Counted from the stretch's first letter, positions 1-11,270 are shown. The stretch is 64,000 nt of DNA from Parietaria judaica (GCA_954871525.1 OX940862.1:45439732-45503731); one strand, 5' to 3'. The notes: generated by a model from the sequence alone, not told the origin. Numbers and translations: made by a program.

Positions 1-1227
1 TTTCAGCGACCCGCCGTCTTCCGGCCGCGCGTGAGGGTGCGTGACGACACTACCTTAATCTATGATTCTTGCAAACTACTTACTCAACGGGTTATGATTC
101 CATTGAACTGCCCATGATTACTTATTCGTGTCCCAAAACTCATAATAAAGAAATCATAAAATTGTTATTCATATCATCAGCAATGGAACTTGTCACAGTC
201 AACCGTCTGATCACAAAATAAAAGTATTCAAAATACTTTAGCGATTATATAAAAGACCATGTAAGTCAAAACTTACAAGTTCATGATGCTAATGACATCA
301 ACCAATTCCATCTGATCATTATTGTGACTTTATCATACTTTGTGTGATGATTTATGATATACGTGTAGTCCTTCCAATAAGAAGATAGTTCATACGTGAA
401 AAACTTAACTTTGCATGGTGTCCATTCACGCACAAGCAAGCGGTTTTTACTGCTGTTTTTCTACTCATTGTATTTTCATCTTTTAACTCAGTTGATGATA
501 CTATCTATGAGTGACCCACAATTGATTACGATTCATAAGTTGTGCCCCGGTCCTTCCCAATTCTCATGACCGACAGTCAAAGGAATCATCTTGACCGTGA
601 AGACAACTATGCGATGTCCATATTTGTGATTAAGCTATCCTTAGTTGTTGACTATCATGTTCCCAAAATAGCTACATTAGGAACGACAATAATGTTTTGT
701 GCTCTTTAATAGTTAAATAAAAAAGTAATCAAGTCAACAATCAAGGATCAAGTTCACTCAGGACTTAAATCCAATACCATTTGATCATCTAGTATTGACT
801 TAACTCCATGTTATCAGTGACGGTCTTATATGATAACTTTCGGAGTTTAGTCAGGTCTAGTCCAGTATGAAGCCTCTTTATAACTTGTGCAATTATAATG
901 AGTGTGACATACACTTTAATCCAGAATATGATTTTACCACTTGGTAAAATTAATGAATTTAACCAATATAATGGGCTCTCACCTAGTTAATTAAGTCACA
1001 TAAATTTTTAAGTTCATTAGTTATATTTATTAATTCTTCCTCACATTGACTCTGTTGTGATATTAATAAAAAAATTGCATCCATTATAAACTATGGAATA
1101 AACATTCTATTTTATTATATTTGAAACTATAATAGCACTAACATAAAAAGCATCATCTTTGTTCAACTTCAATCATAATCTTTTAAAAATGAGTTATTTA
1201 CAGCTTTTTAAGGACATGTGTCCAACA
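1..1227 (-). repeat. Chimeric long terminal repeat (family C fused to family A), right end
   Basis: Bases from about 40 to 425 match the family C LTR seen at about 49025-49430 in the same order. From about 430 to 1227 the sequence follows the family A LTRs (compare 12950-13750 and 33290-34104). The right terminus reads GTGTCCAACA, the inverted counterpart of the TGTTGG start, so 1227 is a true LTR edge. By analogy with the other copies the LTR reads on the minus strand. The left part lies outside the window. The switch of family within one LTR could be recombination, gene conversion or a deletion between two nested LTRs. Confidence 0.7.
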
Positions 1228-1835
1228 AAGGAGGCCCTAATCGCCGATGTGTACATCGATGACCTGATCTTCAATGGATCTATTGGAGATGGAATCGGTG
1301 GATTCAAGGAAAAATGATGAAGGATTTTGAGATGAACAAACACGGAATAATTTCGCACTACCTCAACATCAAGATTGATAAGAAGAAGGAATGCATCACG
1401 CTAAGGAGACGGCCTATGAAGTCCTGAAGCAATTCAACATAGCCTAGGGCAATGCAAGCAAGTACCCGATACAAGAAAACTTGATTATCATGAAGGATGC
1501 AGAACCCCATCAGGTGTCTAAAGAATTTAACCCACACCCTATATAACATCTCATATCTAGTAGGCATGGTGACTAAGCACATGTATAAGCCTACTAGTTA
1601 ACACTAATAGGTTGTAGATCACATCATTTGTACTTGAAAGGAATTACGAAAAATACATGATCAAATGTGGAGGAGGAACTGGAGCCGAAGAACTGGTCTC
1701 TTTTACAAACAGTGACATAGATGGTGATGTCGATGATATAAAAATACCGGAGGGATGGCGTTTTATTTCAATGGGAATCTGATCACCTGATAATCTCAGA
1801 GGCTGACAACTGTGGTCCATTCCTCTTGTTAAGCA
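1228..1835 (+). pseudogene. Ty1/copia pol fragment: reverse transcriptase end and RNase H start
   Basis: Translated pieces in shifting frames match copia reverse transcriptase and RNase H. VYIDDLIFNG (about 1239-1268) is the YVDD active-site block of RT. FEMNKHGIISHYLNIKID follows at about 1327-1380. TNSDIDGDVDDIK (about 1705-1745) is the start of the RNase H domain. Frameshifts and stops break every frame, so no protein is made. The fragment abuts an LTR edge at 1227 and a TGTTGG start at 1836, so it looks like part of an older copia element into which LTRs inserted. Its residues differ from the minus-strand copia relics at 3070-4725 and 26060-29037, so it belongs to another copia lineage. 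Confidence 0.75.
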
Positions 1836-2734
1836 TGTTGGGTTCGGAAATTCGCAAAAAATTAAAATTGTCAATTAAATAAAATATTTAAGTAGAATTT
1901 AAGTCCCATACAGTAATTCTTTTTTTTTTTTGGATAAATTAATTCTTATTAACCTATCTAACTTACACAAATCAAAATTAATTTTATGTTTATGATCGTG
2001 ATAATAAATTTTCAAATGATTTTCAATTCACAAATATAGTGATTAAGATTCTAGCTTTAGTGATAATAAATAGTTTTCATATTAATTAATATAGTGTGTA
2101 CCTTATCTTTATCCGATGAACCGACTTTCCTCTTGAATCTGCGCCTTCATTGTCTGCGATTTTACTAATTGAAATATCTCCCAATAATCTTTTGATTTGT
2201 TCTTCGGAATTAGGCCACCAAGATGTGTGGGCTCCCATGAATAATAACAAAACTCCAAAAGTATGAACCGAGATATTATCTCTAGGTAAAATTCAAAAAC
2301 CAGAGAGATAGACTGGGGGGAGAGATGACGCAATTTTGAGAGAGAGGAAGGTTGTGCATTCTGGTTTCTTGTTCACCTTAGTTCTCGGTAAAAGAAAATC
2401 TTAATCACCTAGTGATATTCCCTCATTATCTATCATATAATCATAAAGATTAAATAAGATAATGAATATTATCGAATCTTTTTAAATGTTTCAAAAAGCT
2501 TTAACATGGATTTAAACTGAAAAAATATTTCAGAATCAAATCTTCAAAGATTTATATGTCCTTAATTTCTAAAATATATAATCATATAATTATTTCATCA
2601 ATTCAAAATCAATAATTCGAAAACAATTATAAAATGTAATTTCGTTAGAAAAATATAAATCTATTCCGTTATAATTAATTATTAATAAAAAATATTAATA
2701 ATCAAATCCAATCATTAACGTCGTACCTCATAAA
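1836..2734. repeat. Degenerate LTR-like AT-rich block
   Basis: It begins TGTTGGGTTCGG directly after the copia fragment, which fits an LTR terminus. It contains a purine-rich GAGAGA stretch near 2290-2350 like those beside the TATA boxes of other LTRs here. No PBS, duplication or coding potential is seen. The sequence around 2715-2740 (AACGTCGTACCTCAT) recurs at 2828-2845, suggesting LTR debris joined by deletion. The element type is not identified. Confidence 0.4.
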
Positions 2735-2990
2735 TAATTAGCAATTTAATTTTGATAATACATTATTAATATTCTAGTGTATAGGAAATAAATAAATTGT
2801 AAATAAATGTTTGCATTTATTGAACCAATGCATAACGTCGTACCTCATATTATGACGACTTGCGGATGCGCATTCTGAACTGGGAAGGGCTCTGCTGATG
2901 CTGAAGGGAACTCTCGTGATTTTTGGTGATATTCTCTAGACTCTTCATACCGAAGCGTGGGCTTCACCGGGAAGACTCTGTCACCAATAT
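2735..2990 (-). repeat. Family A LTR fragment (PBS-proximal end)
   Basis: About 250 bp match the left part of the family A LTRs (compare 5640-5880 and 31530-31770), including the CGTACCTCA block, the TGCGCGTTCTGAAC-like block and the ACCGAAGCGTGGGCTTC block. The U3 half is missing. The fragment lies downstream (minus strand) of the pol relic at 3070-4725 and is probably the remains of its 3' LTR. Confidence 0.6.
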
Positions 2991-3069
2991 TCTATGAGAT
3001 GGTATTTACGTTGCCACGACGGACTATCTATCTTATTATATGCTATTTACGATCTATATGTTTCGCTTG

Positions 3070-4725
3070 TTATGATCTCTGGGCTAGTTAGAATTTTTCA
3101 CCGCGCCACTGTTGTCACACTACAACGTTTGGGGCCCATCTACATCTGGAGCTACTCTCAACTCTATGCATAAATTCTTGAGCCAAACTAACTCTTTGGC
3201 TGCGTCATTAGCTGTCACATATTCAGCTACCATTTGTGGAATCTGCTATACAAGATTTCTTTACGCTTCTCTAGAATATCGCTCCACCAGCAAGGGTGAA
3301 CAGTCTCCTGACGTCGACTTTCTCGCGTCTCTATCACACGTAAAGTCTGAGCCAGTGTATCTTAGTGGATTGAGTTCTCTTACTGAAAATACTAACATAT
3401 AGTGTCTCGTTCTCCGAAGATACTTGAGAATATTCTTCACTGCAGTCCAATGTGCCATACTCGGGTTGGATTGGTATCTGCTTACAATTCCCACAGCGTA
3501 ACAGATGTCTGGCCTAGTACACTGCATAGCATATATCAGACTTCCCACTGCTGAAGCATGTGTATCCGCCTCATCTTGTCTTGCTCTTCTAGAGAAGTAG
3601 GGCATTGTTTCCTATTAAGGAACACTCCATGTAAGGTTGGTAAATTACCTCGCTTGGAATTTTCCATAGAAAAACGTTAAAGCACCTTATCAATATAGGC
3701 TGCTTGCAACAAAGCTAGAAGCATGTTGTTCCTATCCCTAAATATAAGGATCCAAAGAACATAACTGGCTTATCCCATGTCCTTCATTTGGAATTGCGTA
3801 GATAGCCACGCTTTCACATCCGATAGCCTCTTCACACTGTTTCGAATGAGAAGAATATCGTCGACGTATAGAATAAGAAATATCTCCACAGTATCATGAT
3901 TGAGTTTATAAATGCAGGCTACAGTGATGTTCGGTAGAAACCCATAGGTCTTGATGGTCTCATAAAACCTGGGATTCCAGGATCTGGAAACTTGCTTCAA
4001 CCCATAAATGGATTTGAGTAATCTACAAACTTTCCCTTCTTGACCCTTTTGCACGAACCCTTTTGGTTGGTCTATATAGATGTTCTCGTAAATGTACCCG
4101 TTCAGGGAAGCGGTTTTGACGTCCATTAGCTAAATCTCGTAATTGAGACTACAGGCCATGGCCACAAAAATCCGGATGGACTTGTACTTAGCGACTGGAG
4201 CGAAGGTCTCATCGAAATCAATACCTTCCCTCTGGGTAAAACCCTTAGCCACTAGTTTAGCCTTGTTGATTTCAACTTTCCGGTCCACTCCTCTCTTTCT
4301 CTTGTATACCCACTTACAGCCAATGGTTGTGAAACTATCCGGTAAGTCTACAAGTTCCCAGACTTCATTAGAATCCATAGATTCTATTTCTTGGTTCATG
4401 GCTTCCCTGCATTCTCCCTTATCATCCATAACTTTATTAAAGCCTATATTATCTTCAACACTAGTGTTTGTGACATCTAGGTGAATTTCCAACTTGGTAC
4501 ACTCATATCGTTTAAGTGGTCTTTTGAACCTCCCACTACGTCTGAGCACTCCCAATAGTTTCTTGAGAAACTTTAGTCTTGATTTCTCATAGTGTCATAT
4601 TGGTTTCTAAGAACCTCCCATTACATTTGAGTATCCTTTGGTTTTGATTTTGGGACCGTTGTTTCCGCACTCTTTTCAACAACAAACACTGTTGGTGAAA
4701 CTATGGCTTTTGTCACATTATTCTT
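3070..4725 (-). pseudogene. Ty1/copia pol relic: reverse transcriptase and RNase H
   Basis: Reading leftward, 4555-4130 encodes the RT start (GCKWVYKRKRG, KAKLVAKGFTQREGIDFDET, FAPVAK). 4126-3770 continues with MDVKTASLNG, QPKGFV, IYGLKQ and the catalytic LYVDDILLI. 3605-3261 gives the RT-RNase H junction (VGSLIYAMQCTRPDICYAVG, NILKYLRRTRHYML) and an RNase H start. Antisense traces of the RNase H end run to about 3070. A stop separates the first two blocks, and frameshifts separate the second and third. About 170 bases upstream (4556-4725) still align with the equivalent region of the relic at 26060-29037; beyond that the two diverge. In life this enzyme would copy element RNA into DNA in cytoplasmic particles. 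It is now dead. Confidence 0.9.
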
Positions 4726-5475
4726 TCATGTGAAATGTTAATCTCTAATTTCATTCTCTATAAATTATAACGGATAAAAATGACATATGTTTTAAACAAA
4801 CTATGAGAGTATTTTTGAGACTATAGGTTTTAATGGTAACCATGTCAAAACTTTTATCATTATCCGGATATTTGCAAAATAATTCCAAAGAAAGAACATC
4901 TTTATGAATGTAGAATTATTTCATGCAAGAAATATATCCAAAAATGAAAAGAGGTCTTAACAATGCAAAAATAACGATAACAATAAATTTAAATCAAAAG
5001 TAAACTTAAAGCATGCTTCCTTCTTCGAGACACTCGAATACTAGCCATTGTTATACCATTAGGAACCCCTCTCAAAAGAGCTTCCTGAACCTGCATCTAA
5101 AAAAGAGAAAAGGAAATAAACAAACGTCAGTATTTTAACAGAAGAGTCAATATCTCTCCAAGCCCGCAGATGTTCTAGAAAAAACATATGTCCGTTTGTT
5201 CTCAATTTTATGTTGCAAATGTAGCACAACGCCACTTGTTTGTATTTCTTTATCCCGGAACTCACTTCTGAAAGAAAAACTTGCAATGTTTTAGAATTTT
5301 AATCGATGGATTTGAGATATTAAATATCTCCAATAAATCTTATCGTAAAGGTCTTACCCTTTGGTGAATTCAGATTAGTTCTACAGTGTAAGTAACCATA
5401 CACTTTTATATTGTTTCTAATTTTAACACACTGAAGAATTCCCGACTTTCTTTTATTTTCTTCCAGGTGCTACCT
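4726..5475 (-). other. Upstream flank of the copia relic, possible gag zinc-knuckle remnant
   Basis: Mostly AT-rich non-coding sequence. A short minus-strand reading frame (5286-5059, no ATG start) contains CYIC, GHMFFLEHL and a polar tail, vaguely like the CCHC knuckle of copia Gag. The cysteine and histidine spacing is not canonical, so this is weak. The region ends where the family A LTR begins at 5476. Confidence 0.3.
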
Positions 5476-5900
5476 TGTTGGAAATCGGTGGTATCACTCC
5501 GATTTCCTTACCACGATAATAGCTTCCGAGGCGTATTGGTAACATTTAAAATTTATTTTAAAGCGGAAAACTTGTTACCGTACTGATGACACGGATATCG
5601 GGTAAGTATCATTTCGTCAAGACCTGATAATATTTCAAAATTAGTATTTCATAATCATTATTAATAATCTAGTCGAATAGGAAATAAATAGGAAGTAGTA
5701 AATGGTTGCATTTATTGACCAAATGCATAAGGCCGTACCTCAAAAACGATTCCGGCTGCGCGTTAATACTTGGGCAGGGCTCCGCCCGTGCTGAGTGAAA
5801 CTCCCGTGATCTTCCGGAATATTCTCCTGGACTCCTCGTACCGAAGCGTGGGCTTCGCCGGCAAGACTCCGTCGCAAAATTTATCTGACGGTTCTTTTAA

Positions 5901-5960
5901 AACTACAAATAATGGCTTACACAATGATTTTTGCACAACACGTATGATATTATGTTGTCT
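5901..5960 (+). repeat. Left terminal inverted repeat of the CACTA-like element
   Basis: ACTACAAATAATGGCTTACA followed by TTTTTGCACAACACG pairs imperfectly with the reverse complement of 11336-11395, which reads ACTACAAATAGTTGCTTGCA then CAACGGCTTTTTCGTG. The first nine bases are identical and most of the next ten match. Confidence 0.65.
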
Positions 5961-6009
5961 GAAATAACTTTACACATCAGTTTTGAAAAATTGTTGTCTA
6001 AAGTTCCGT

Positions 6010-6950
6010 TTGCCGCGGCCATATAAAAACGGCTGCGGCCATTTGTCTTTGTGTAACGAAATAATAAAACCGTTGCATATTCGGCCGATTTTTTTGAAAA
6101 TTTTTCCCGTTAGCCGCAGCCATACTTATCCAGCCGCGGCCATATGTATTTTGCGCAACGTGATTTTAAGACGTTGTTTAAGTCTTGTGGTTTTGTATAT
6201 TCGGCCGAGGCCATAAAATTGTGGCCGCAGTCGGAATTATTTTTAAAATTTTGGCCGCAGCTAGTGTTGTGTGGCTGGGGCCGATTTTATTTTGCGCAAC
6301 ACTCTATACTCGACGTTGTTCAATAGTTGTCGTTTTACAATTTTTTAAGAAGATGGCCGCACCCACTATAATACAGCCGCAGCCAGATCTAATTTTAGAC
6401 AAAACTCGCGAAGGCCATCCACGAACTCATCATAAAACTTACAAACCCTAGCCGCCGACTCATCCCTTCTTCCCCGCCGCAGCGATTCGCTTCACAGCCG
6501 CAGCTACTCATGCAGTCGTCTCCGCCGCAGCTACTCCCGTTGCCGTCACCGCTGCAGCCGCTCCTTCGTCGTCTCCCAAAATATGTCTTGGATGTATAAC
6601 CTGTGCACACTTTATGGCCGCGGCCATAACCTTCTGGCGGCGGCCAACGGGAAAATATTACAACATAGCCGCAGCCAGAAATACCTGGTTGCGGCCATAA
6701 TGGGCCCAAAATATGTCTTCGACTCTGTATAACATGTGCACACTTTATGGCCGCGGCCATAACCTTCTGGCTGCGGCCAGCGGGAAAATATTACAACACA
6801 GCCGCAGCCAGGAATACTAGGCTGCGGCCATAATGGGCCCAAAATATGTCTTCGACTCTGTATAACATGTACACGCTTTATGGCCGCGGCCAAAACCTTC
6901 TGGCTGCGGCCATCGGGAAAATATTACAATCCAGCCGCAACAAGAAATAC
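6010..6950. repeat. GC-rich near-palindrome cluster 1 (GGCCGCGGCC type)
   Basis: About 25 copies or close variants of TGGCCGCGGCCA, TGGCTGCGGCCA and the inverse AGCCGCAGCCA occur here at roughly 15-60 base spacing, in both orientations. Perfect TGGCCGCGGCCA sites occur at 6614 and 6743-6760. The motif is absent from the surrounding LTR. Such dense short repeats near transposon ends are the hallmark of CACTA subterminal regions. Confidence 0.8.
6578..6950. repeat. Tandem repeat, unit about 130 bp, nearly 3 copies
   Basis: Units begin with AAAATATGTCTT at 6578, 6708 and 6841. Each contains the same order: TATAACATGTGCACACTTTA, a GGCCGCGGCC site, AACCTTCTGG, GGGAAAATATTACAA, an inverse GCCGCAGCC site, then GGCCATAATGGGCCC. 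The third copy is truncated. The array lies inside cluster 1, so it multiplied the GC-rich sites. Confidence 0.9.
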
Positions 6951-6972
6951 TACAACAAAAAATATGTGTTAT

Positions 6973-7912
6973 ATTTAAGTGTTTATGCACATAGTTTGTA
7001 ATTGCGGCAAAAAGTTCCCAGCTTTTTAAAATTTGAAATTTAAAGGTATTTTTAGCGGGTTTTTTTAGTGCATCTTGAGTGTTTTGAAGTTTAAATCTTG
7101 TATGTGTACGAATCATGTCAATTTTTCACACTTTTACTCTATATTTTTAGTAGGTTCTTAGAAAGCTATTAGGTTGAATGAAAGTTAAACTTTGAGTTTG
7201 ATATTAGTTTAATTGTACATTTACATTTTGAATCAAATCTTGTAGTTTAAATTGATTTTTTAAAAGAATAGAATGGAATATAGATGAATTAAGATGGTTT
7301 GTGTGATTTGTATTAATTTTTTTGGATATTTGAGTCGTATTTAAGTGTTTATGCACATTGTTTATAATTGCGGCAAAAGTACCCAGCTTTTTAAAATTTG
7401 AAATTTAAAGGTATTTTTAGCGGGTTTTTTTACTGCATCTTGAGTGTTTTGAAATTTAAATGTTGTATGTGTACGAATCATGTCAATTTTTCACACTTTT
7501 ACTCTATATTTGTAGTAAAGTCTTAGAAAGCTATTAGGTTGAATGAAAGTTAAACTTTGAGTTTCATATTAGTTTAATTGTACATTTACATTTTGAATCA
7601 AATCTTGTAGTTTAAATTGATTTTTTAAAAGTATAAAATGGAATATAGATGAATTAAGATGGTTTGTGTGATTTGTATTAATTTTTTTGGATATTTGAGT
7701 TATATTTAAGTGTTTATGCACCTTGTTTATAATTGCGGCAAAAGTACCCAGCTTTTTAAAATTTGAAATTTAAAGGTATTTTTAGCGGGTTTTTTAGTGC
7801 ATCTTGAGTGTTTTGAAGTTTAAATATTGTATGTGTACGAATCATGTCAATTTTTCACACTTTTATTCTATATTTCTAGTAGGTTTTTAGAAAGCTATTA
7901 GGTTGAATGAAA
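6973..7912. repeat. Tandem repeat, unit about 366 bp, about 2.6 copies
   Basis: The phrase ATTTAAGTGTTTATGCAC starts at 6973, 7339 and 7704, giving periods of 366 and 365. The copies are nearly identical with only scattered substitutions. The third breaks off near 7912. The unit is AT-rich with no ORF and lacks the GC-rich motif. High identity between copies points to recent duplication compared with the decay of the flanking LTRs. Confidence 0.9.
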
Positions 7913-7963
7913 AGTGCGTGTTAATAAAATTATTTCGTAATAATATTCGATACACAAAAAATA

Positions 7964-8155
7964 TCAATCTAAACGGCGCAAGTGAGAAACATCATCGTTA
8001 AAATCCTCAACGCTTTCAATTGGTGGTAATTTTTCTGAAAAAGAGGCAATGCTAATGTCTTCATCTTCGTCGTTCATGTCTTCGACAATTCTCGGTTTTA
8101 GATGAATTGCTAGACTTAATTCTGGATTGGCCAGATTTCCGTTGGCCGCGGCCAC
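7964..8155 (-). CDS. Small acidic ORF inside the CACTA-like element, function unknown
   Basis: A 63-residue frame rich in Asp and Glu (EDMNDEDEDIS, PIESVEDFNDD) begins within a GGCCGCGGCC site, so its apparent start MAAANG is motif-derived and probably not the true start. It could be the last exon of a transposon gene, because acidic tails occur in plant transposase-associated proteins. No domain is recognisable. It may equally be chance coding in non-coding DNA. Confidence 0.25.
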   Translation of the reverse strand: MAAANGNLANPELSLAIHLKPRIVEDMNDEDEDISIASFSEKLPPIESVEDFNDDVSHLRRLD

Positions 8156-8712
8156 ATTTTATGGCTGCGGCTAGATTGGTTCAAACATTTATCAACGACT
8201 CTGTATAATATGTGCTCCTAGTATGGATGCGGCCTATCTACTATGGCTGCGGCTAGAGGGACCAAAACTTAAACCCGCTGCGGCTGTACCGTTTAGGCTG
8301 CGGCCGGTTCGGTTCAAAAATTTATCATCGACTCTGTATAATATGTGTTCCTAGTATGGCTGCGGCTATTTAGGTCTGGCTGCGGCCGACGGGTCAAAAA
8401 ATTCAAATAGCCGCGGCCATAGAAAAACGGCTGCGGCTGTATTATTTCAAAAAAAATTCATCGACTCTGTATAAATGTGCACCTAGTATGGCTGCGGCTA
8501 AATATTTCTGGCCGCGGCCTTAGGGATAAAAATTAAATATGGATGCGGTTGTAGTGTAATGGCTGCGGCCGTACTAGGCCCAAAATATGTCATCGAATAT
8601 GTATAAATGTGTACCCCGTATGGCTGCGGCTATATGGGTACGGCCGTAGCCTAGAGGATGAAAATTTCTCGTTGGCCGCGGCTATGTAATTCTGGCCGCG
8701 GCCGGTGTAGCA
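8140..8712. repeat. GC-rich near-palindrome cluster 2
   Basis: About 18 copies of TGGCTGCGGCT, TGGCCGCGGCC and related forms recur with the linker phrase ATCGACTCTGTATAATATGTG, which also occurs in the 130-bp repeats of cluster 1. The arrangement is a looser, diverged version of that repeat. It sits immediately upstream of the ULP1 gene leader. Confidence 0.8.
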
Positions 8713-9345
8713 GTTTTTTTTAAAAAATTAGTACAAAAATTTAATTTCTATATCCGATTCATTCCCTCTAAAACCTATTTTAATTTTCTTTTTCTTCGAT
8801 TTCGACCAGAACTGCACTCCACATTCTTCTTCTTTCTCCCCATGACCTAAACCTTCTCTATTTCCCTATGATTAGCCAAAGATGCTTGCCGGAGACTGTA
8901 AAAGATCGAGTTCTTCTTCAGAATCTTAAGGTACTTCTCAATTTCAACTCTTGCAGCGTATGAACAAAAAATTGTAACGAAAATAATCTGATTTTGTGTT
9001 TCGATGACGTGGTTTCACACAAAGGACGAAGAAAGAGGTGATTCCCTATCTCTGATCGCTCGCTTGTTGTTCGCTGAATTGCCTAGCCTATCAATTTCGT
9101 GCTGCCCCGTTTGATCGTTTCCTAAGCTTGCCTGACACGATCGCTAGATAAGTTTACCGGAGATTCTCGTAAGTTGAGTTATTTAAACGCCAAATTTCCA
9201 TGATATTCTTACTGATTATACTTTAAACGTATAAATTAGATTAGATGATTAGGAATTATGGATTTTTTATATAAATCGTTTACAATGTTGTATGAATATT
9301 TTGAAGAATTAGATGAATATATTTTCTAGGTACAAATTGGTCATT
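8713..9345 (+). other. Upstream leader region of the ULP1-like gene
   Basis: The sequence changes from GC-rich motifs to TC-rich transcript-like leader (TTTCTTTTTCTTCGATTTCG, TTCTTCTTTCTCCCC) between about 8770 and 8870. It includes a GATTCGAC-like block and candidate splice donors (GGTACTTCTC near 8930). No clear TATA box is seen. It plausibly holds the promoter and a spliced 5' untranslated exon of the gene at 9346. Confidence 0.35.
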
Positions 9346-10511
9346 ATGCCGTCACAACCGTTGCCAAATTTAAAATCGAAGCATCGTTTGTCGACATCAA
9401 AATCCCGCAAAAAACATGTGTCGTCTTCACAACCAACGACAACTTCGGGCCACAAGCATACACAAACTTGGAAACGTGTTTCGCCTCCCACGAAGAAACA
9501 TCTTCCATCCTCGCATACGAATCCACCTTTGGGCAGCAAACGTCCTTCATCTTCACAACTTGAAACGTCTTCGGGCGATCTAATTCCTAATTGCTATCCG
9601 GGTAACGTTCCGAAGAACTCTTATTTACATTATTCGTTGAGTGTGTAGTGGAATGATTTATTCATTTGATTCTTAACGTTGTGTTAGATGTTGGTTCCGC
9701 AAGTAAAAGACCTAGAAAAAAGCTCTCACCGGAAGATGACGGGAAACGAAAAACAACAGTGATGAAAACCGTTAATAAGGTTAGAAGTGCCGGGGAAAAA
9801 ATTAGTGTTCTTCGACAAGAGAGGTCAACCTTCGGGGAAATCGGGTAGTTGGTTGGAAGTAAATAAGAATACGGCTGGTAGATCTATAAAAATTGGTTTT
9901 ATAGAAACTTTTGGATTCGTAACATCATAAATACAAGAATCCAAGCCCGTGAACTCTACAGCACACTTAACAAGTGCGAGAAGAACTGCCTCATGCTCTT
10001 GCCGTACAATGGTGAAAATAATCACTGGATTCTCGTTGTCATCGATCCTTACAAAGATCGGGTGATTACATTTAATCCTTTAGAGAAATGAGATATATTT
10101 CCAGAGCTCAAAGTCGTCTTAAAGCTGTAAGTTCTTACATTTTTTTAGTTATTGTGGTGGATAACTTATTTTGGTTGATAAATATTAATTGTCAAAACTA
10201 TGTTCGTGCATATATTGTACGTATACTGTTGTAGGACTCTTCAAGATTTCAAGCTTGAACACACAGATGTCAAAATGAACAAGGGCTCACAAACAATGTT
10301 TTATAACATTAGAGATTCTCCGAAACAACTGGGGGATTTTGAGTGCGGTTATTACTTTATGAGCCACATGCGAGACATCATTGTGCACGGAATTAAGTGG
10401 TTGGCCGAGAAGAAGGAACCGTACACACAAGGCGAAATTGACGAGGTTAGATTAGAGGCAATGGAAAATGTTGAGGCAATGATTGATTTTCAATTATACG
10501 TTCATGTGTAA
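9346..10511 (+). pseudogene. ULP1-like cysteine protease (peptidase C48 type), transposon-borne, decayed
   Basis: ULP1-family proteases cleave SUMO or related ubiquitin-like tags using a His-Asp/Asn-Gln-Cys set. The first exon (ATG 9346) encodes a Ser/Thr/Lys-rich tail (KHRLSTSKSRKKH). A probable intron (GT near 9601, AG near 9687) leads to KRPRKKLSPEDDGKRK. The catalytic domain appears near 9945-10080: NHWILVVIDP carries the His, and VITFNPLEK carries the Asp/Asn position. After an apparent intron (about 10128-10234) 10240-10511 gives KQLGDFECGYYFMSHMRDI with the Gln and catalytic Cys. Breaks include a TGA just after NPLEK (about 10089), stops after 9848 and frame shifts between blocks. CACTA elements often carry such genes; their role in transposition is not settled. 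Mutator-like elements are the alternative carrier. Confidence 0.75.
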
Positions 10512-10669
10512 TTATAGATTTGTTGAATGTGAGATACGTCCAATCGAGTTATTATATTGTGATTATGGTATTGTTTTAGTTCTATTTCATGGTTTGAATT
10601 AGTGGATGTTCTTTAATTTGGTTATAAATTGTTAAATTTCGGATCTGTTCTACTTGGCCTACGCTAACA

Positions 10670-11235
10670 TGTATCTGGCTGCGGCTAAATATTTTTTTAC
10701 GTAATGGTTAAATTTTGTGCGATGGATGGCCTAAGCATGATTTAAATGGCCTAGGCGTAAAATTGAAGTCTCGGCTGCGGCTGGAGAAAACTGGCTGCAG
10801 CCAGAATAATACAATACAGGCGGGGCTACAAACTTTCCGCCGTAGCGACATGCAATAACGTGGAAAAATTTTATTTGATCACTGCTGCGGCTATTTACTT
10901 ATGGCTGCAGCCAGACATGAACAAACCGCGTTGGCGGGAATAATCTAGTCGCTGCCAAAACGAATAATAAATTTGTCATTTTTAAATTCTAGCCTAGGCC
11001 GTAACTTTCTGGCCGCGGCCGTCTGTGTGAAGTCAGCAACGGCGATATTGCGATGGCCACGGCGAGTAAAGTGGGTAAAAAATAATTACCGAGTTTTTTT
11101 GGCCGTGGCGACAATATTCTGGCCGCGGCCGTTTCAACGATTTTCATAATTGAACGTGTTTAAACATCGTGAAATATTCGTTGCATAAAGCTATTTCGCC
11201 GCAGCCAGATTCAAAATGGCCGTGGCCAGCGGGAT
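10670..11235. repeat. GC-rich near-palindrome cluster 3
   Basis: About 12-14 sites including TGGCTGCGGCT, TGGCTGCAGCCA (two copies), TGGCCGCGGCCG (about 11012 and 11119) and CCGCAGCCAGA. This is the right-hand subterminal counterpart of cluster 1, followed by the right terminal repeat. Confidence 0.8.
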
Positions 11236-11270
11236 TTATACAACGTCATTTTCGTGTTACGGTTTCTATG

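Noticed and set aside
3112..3402. Plus-strand 96-codon frame
   Set aside because: It is the antisense of the copia RNase H domain.
6395..7116. Overlapping minus-strand frames of 93-121 codons with repeated MAAAIK-type starts
   Set aside because: They are translations of the tandem GC-rich repeats and share the repeat period; no selection for protein is evident.
6010..8712. Regularly spaced repeats as a possible CRISPR-like array
   Set aside because: Units are 12 or about 130 and 366 bp with conserved linkers instead of unique spacers, in plant transposon DNA.
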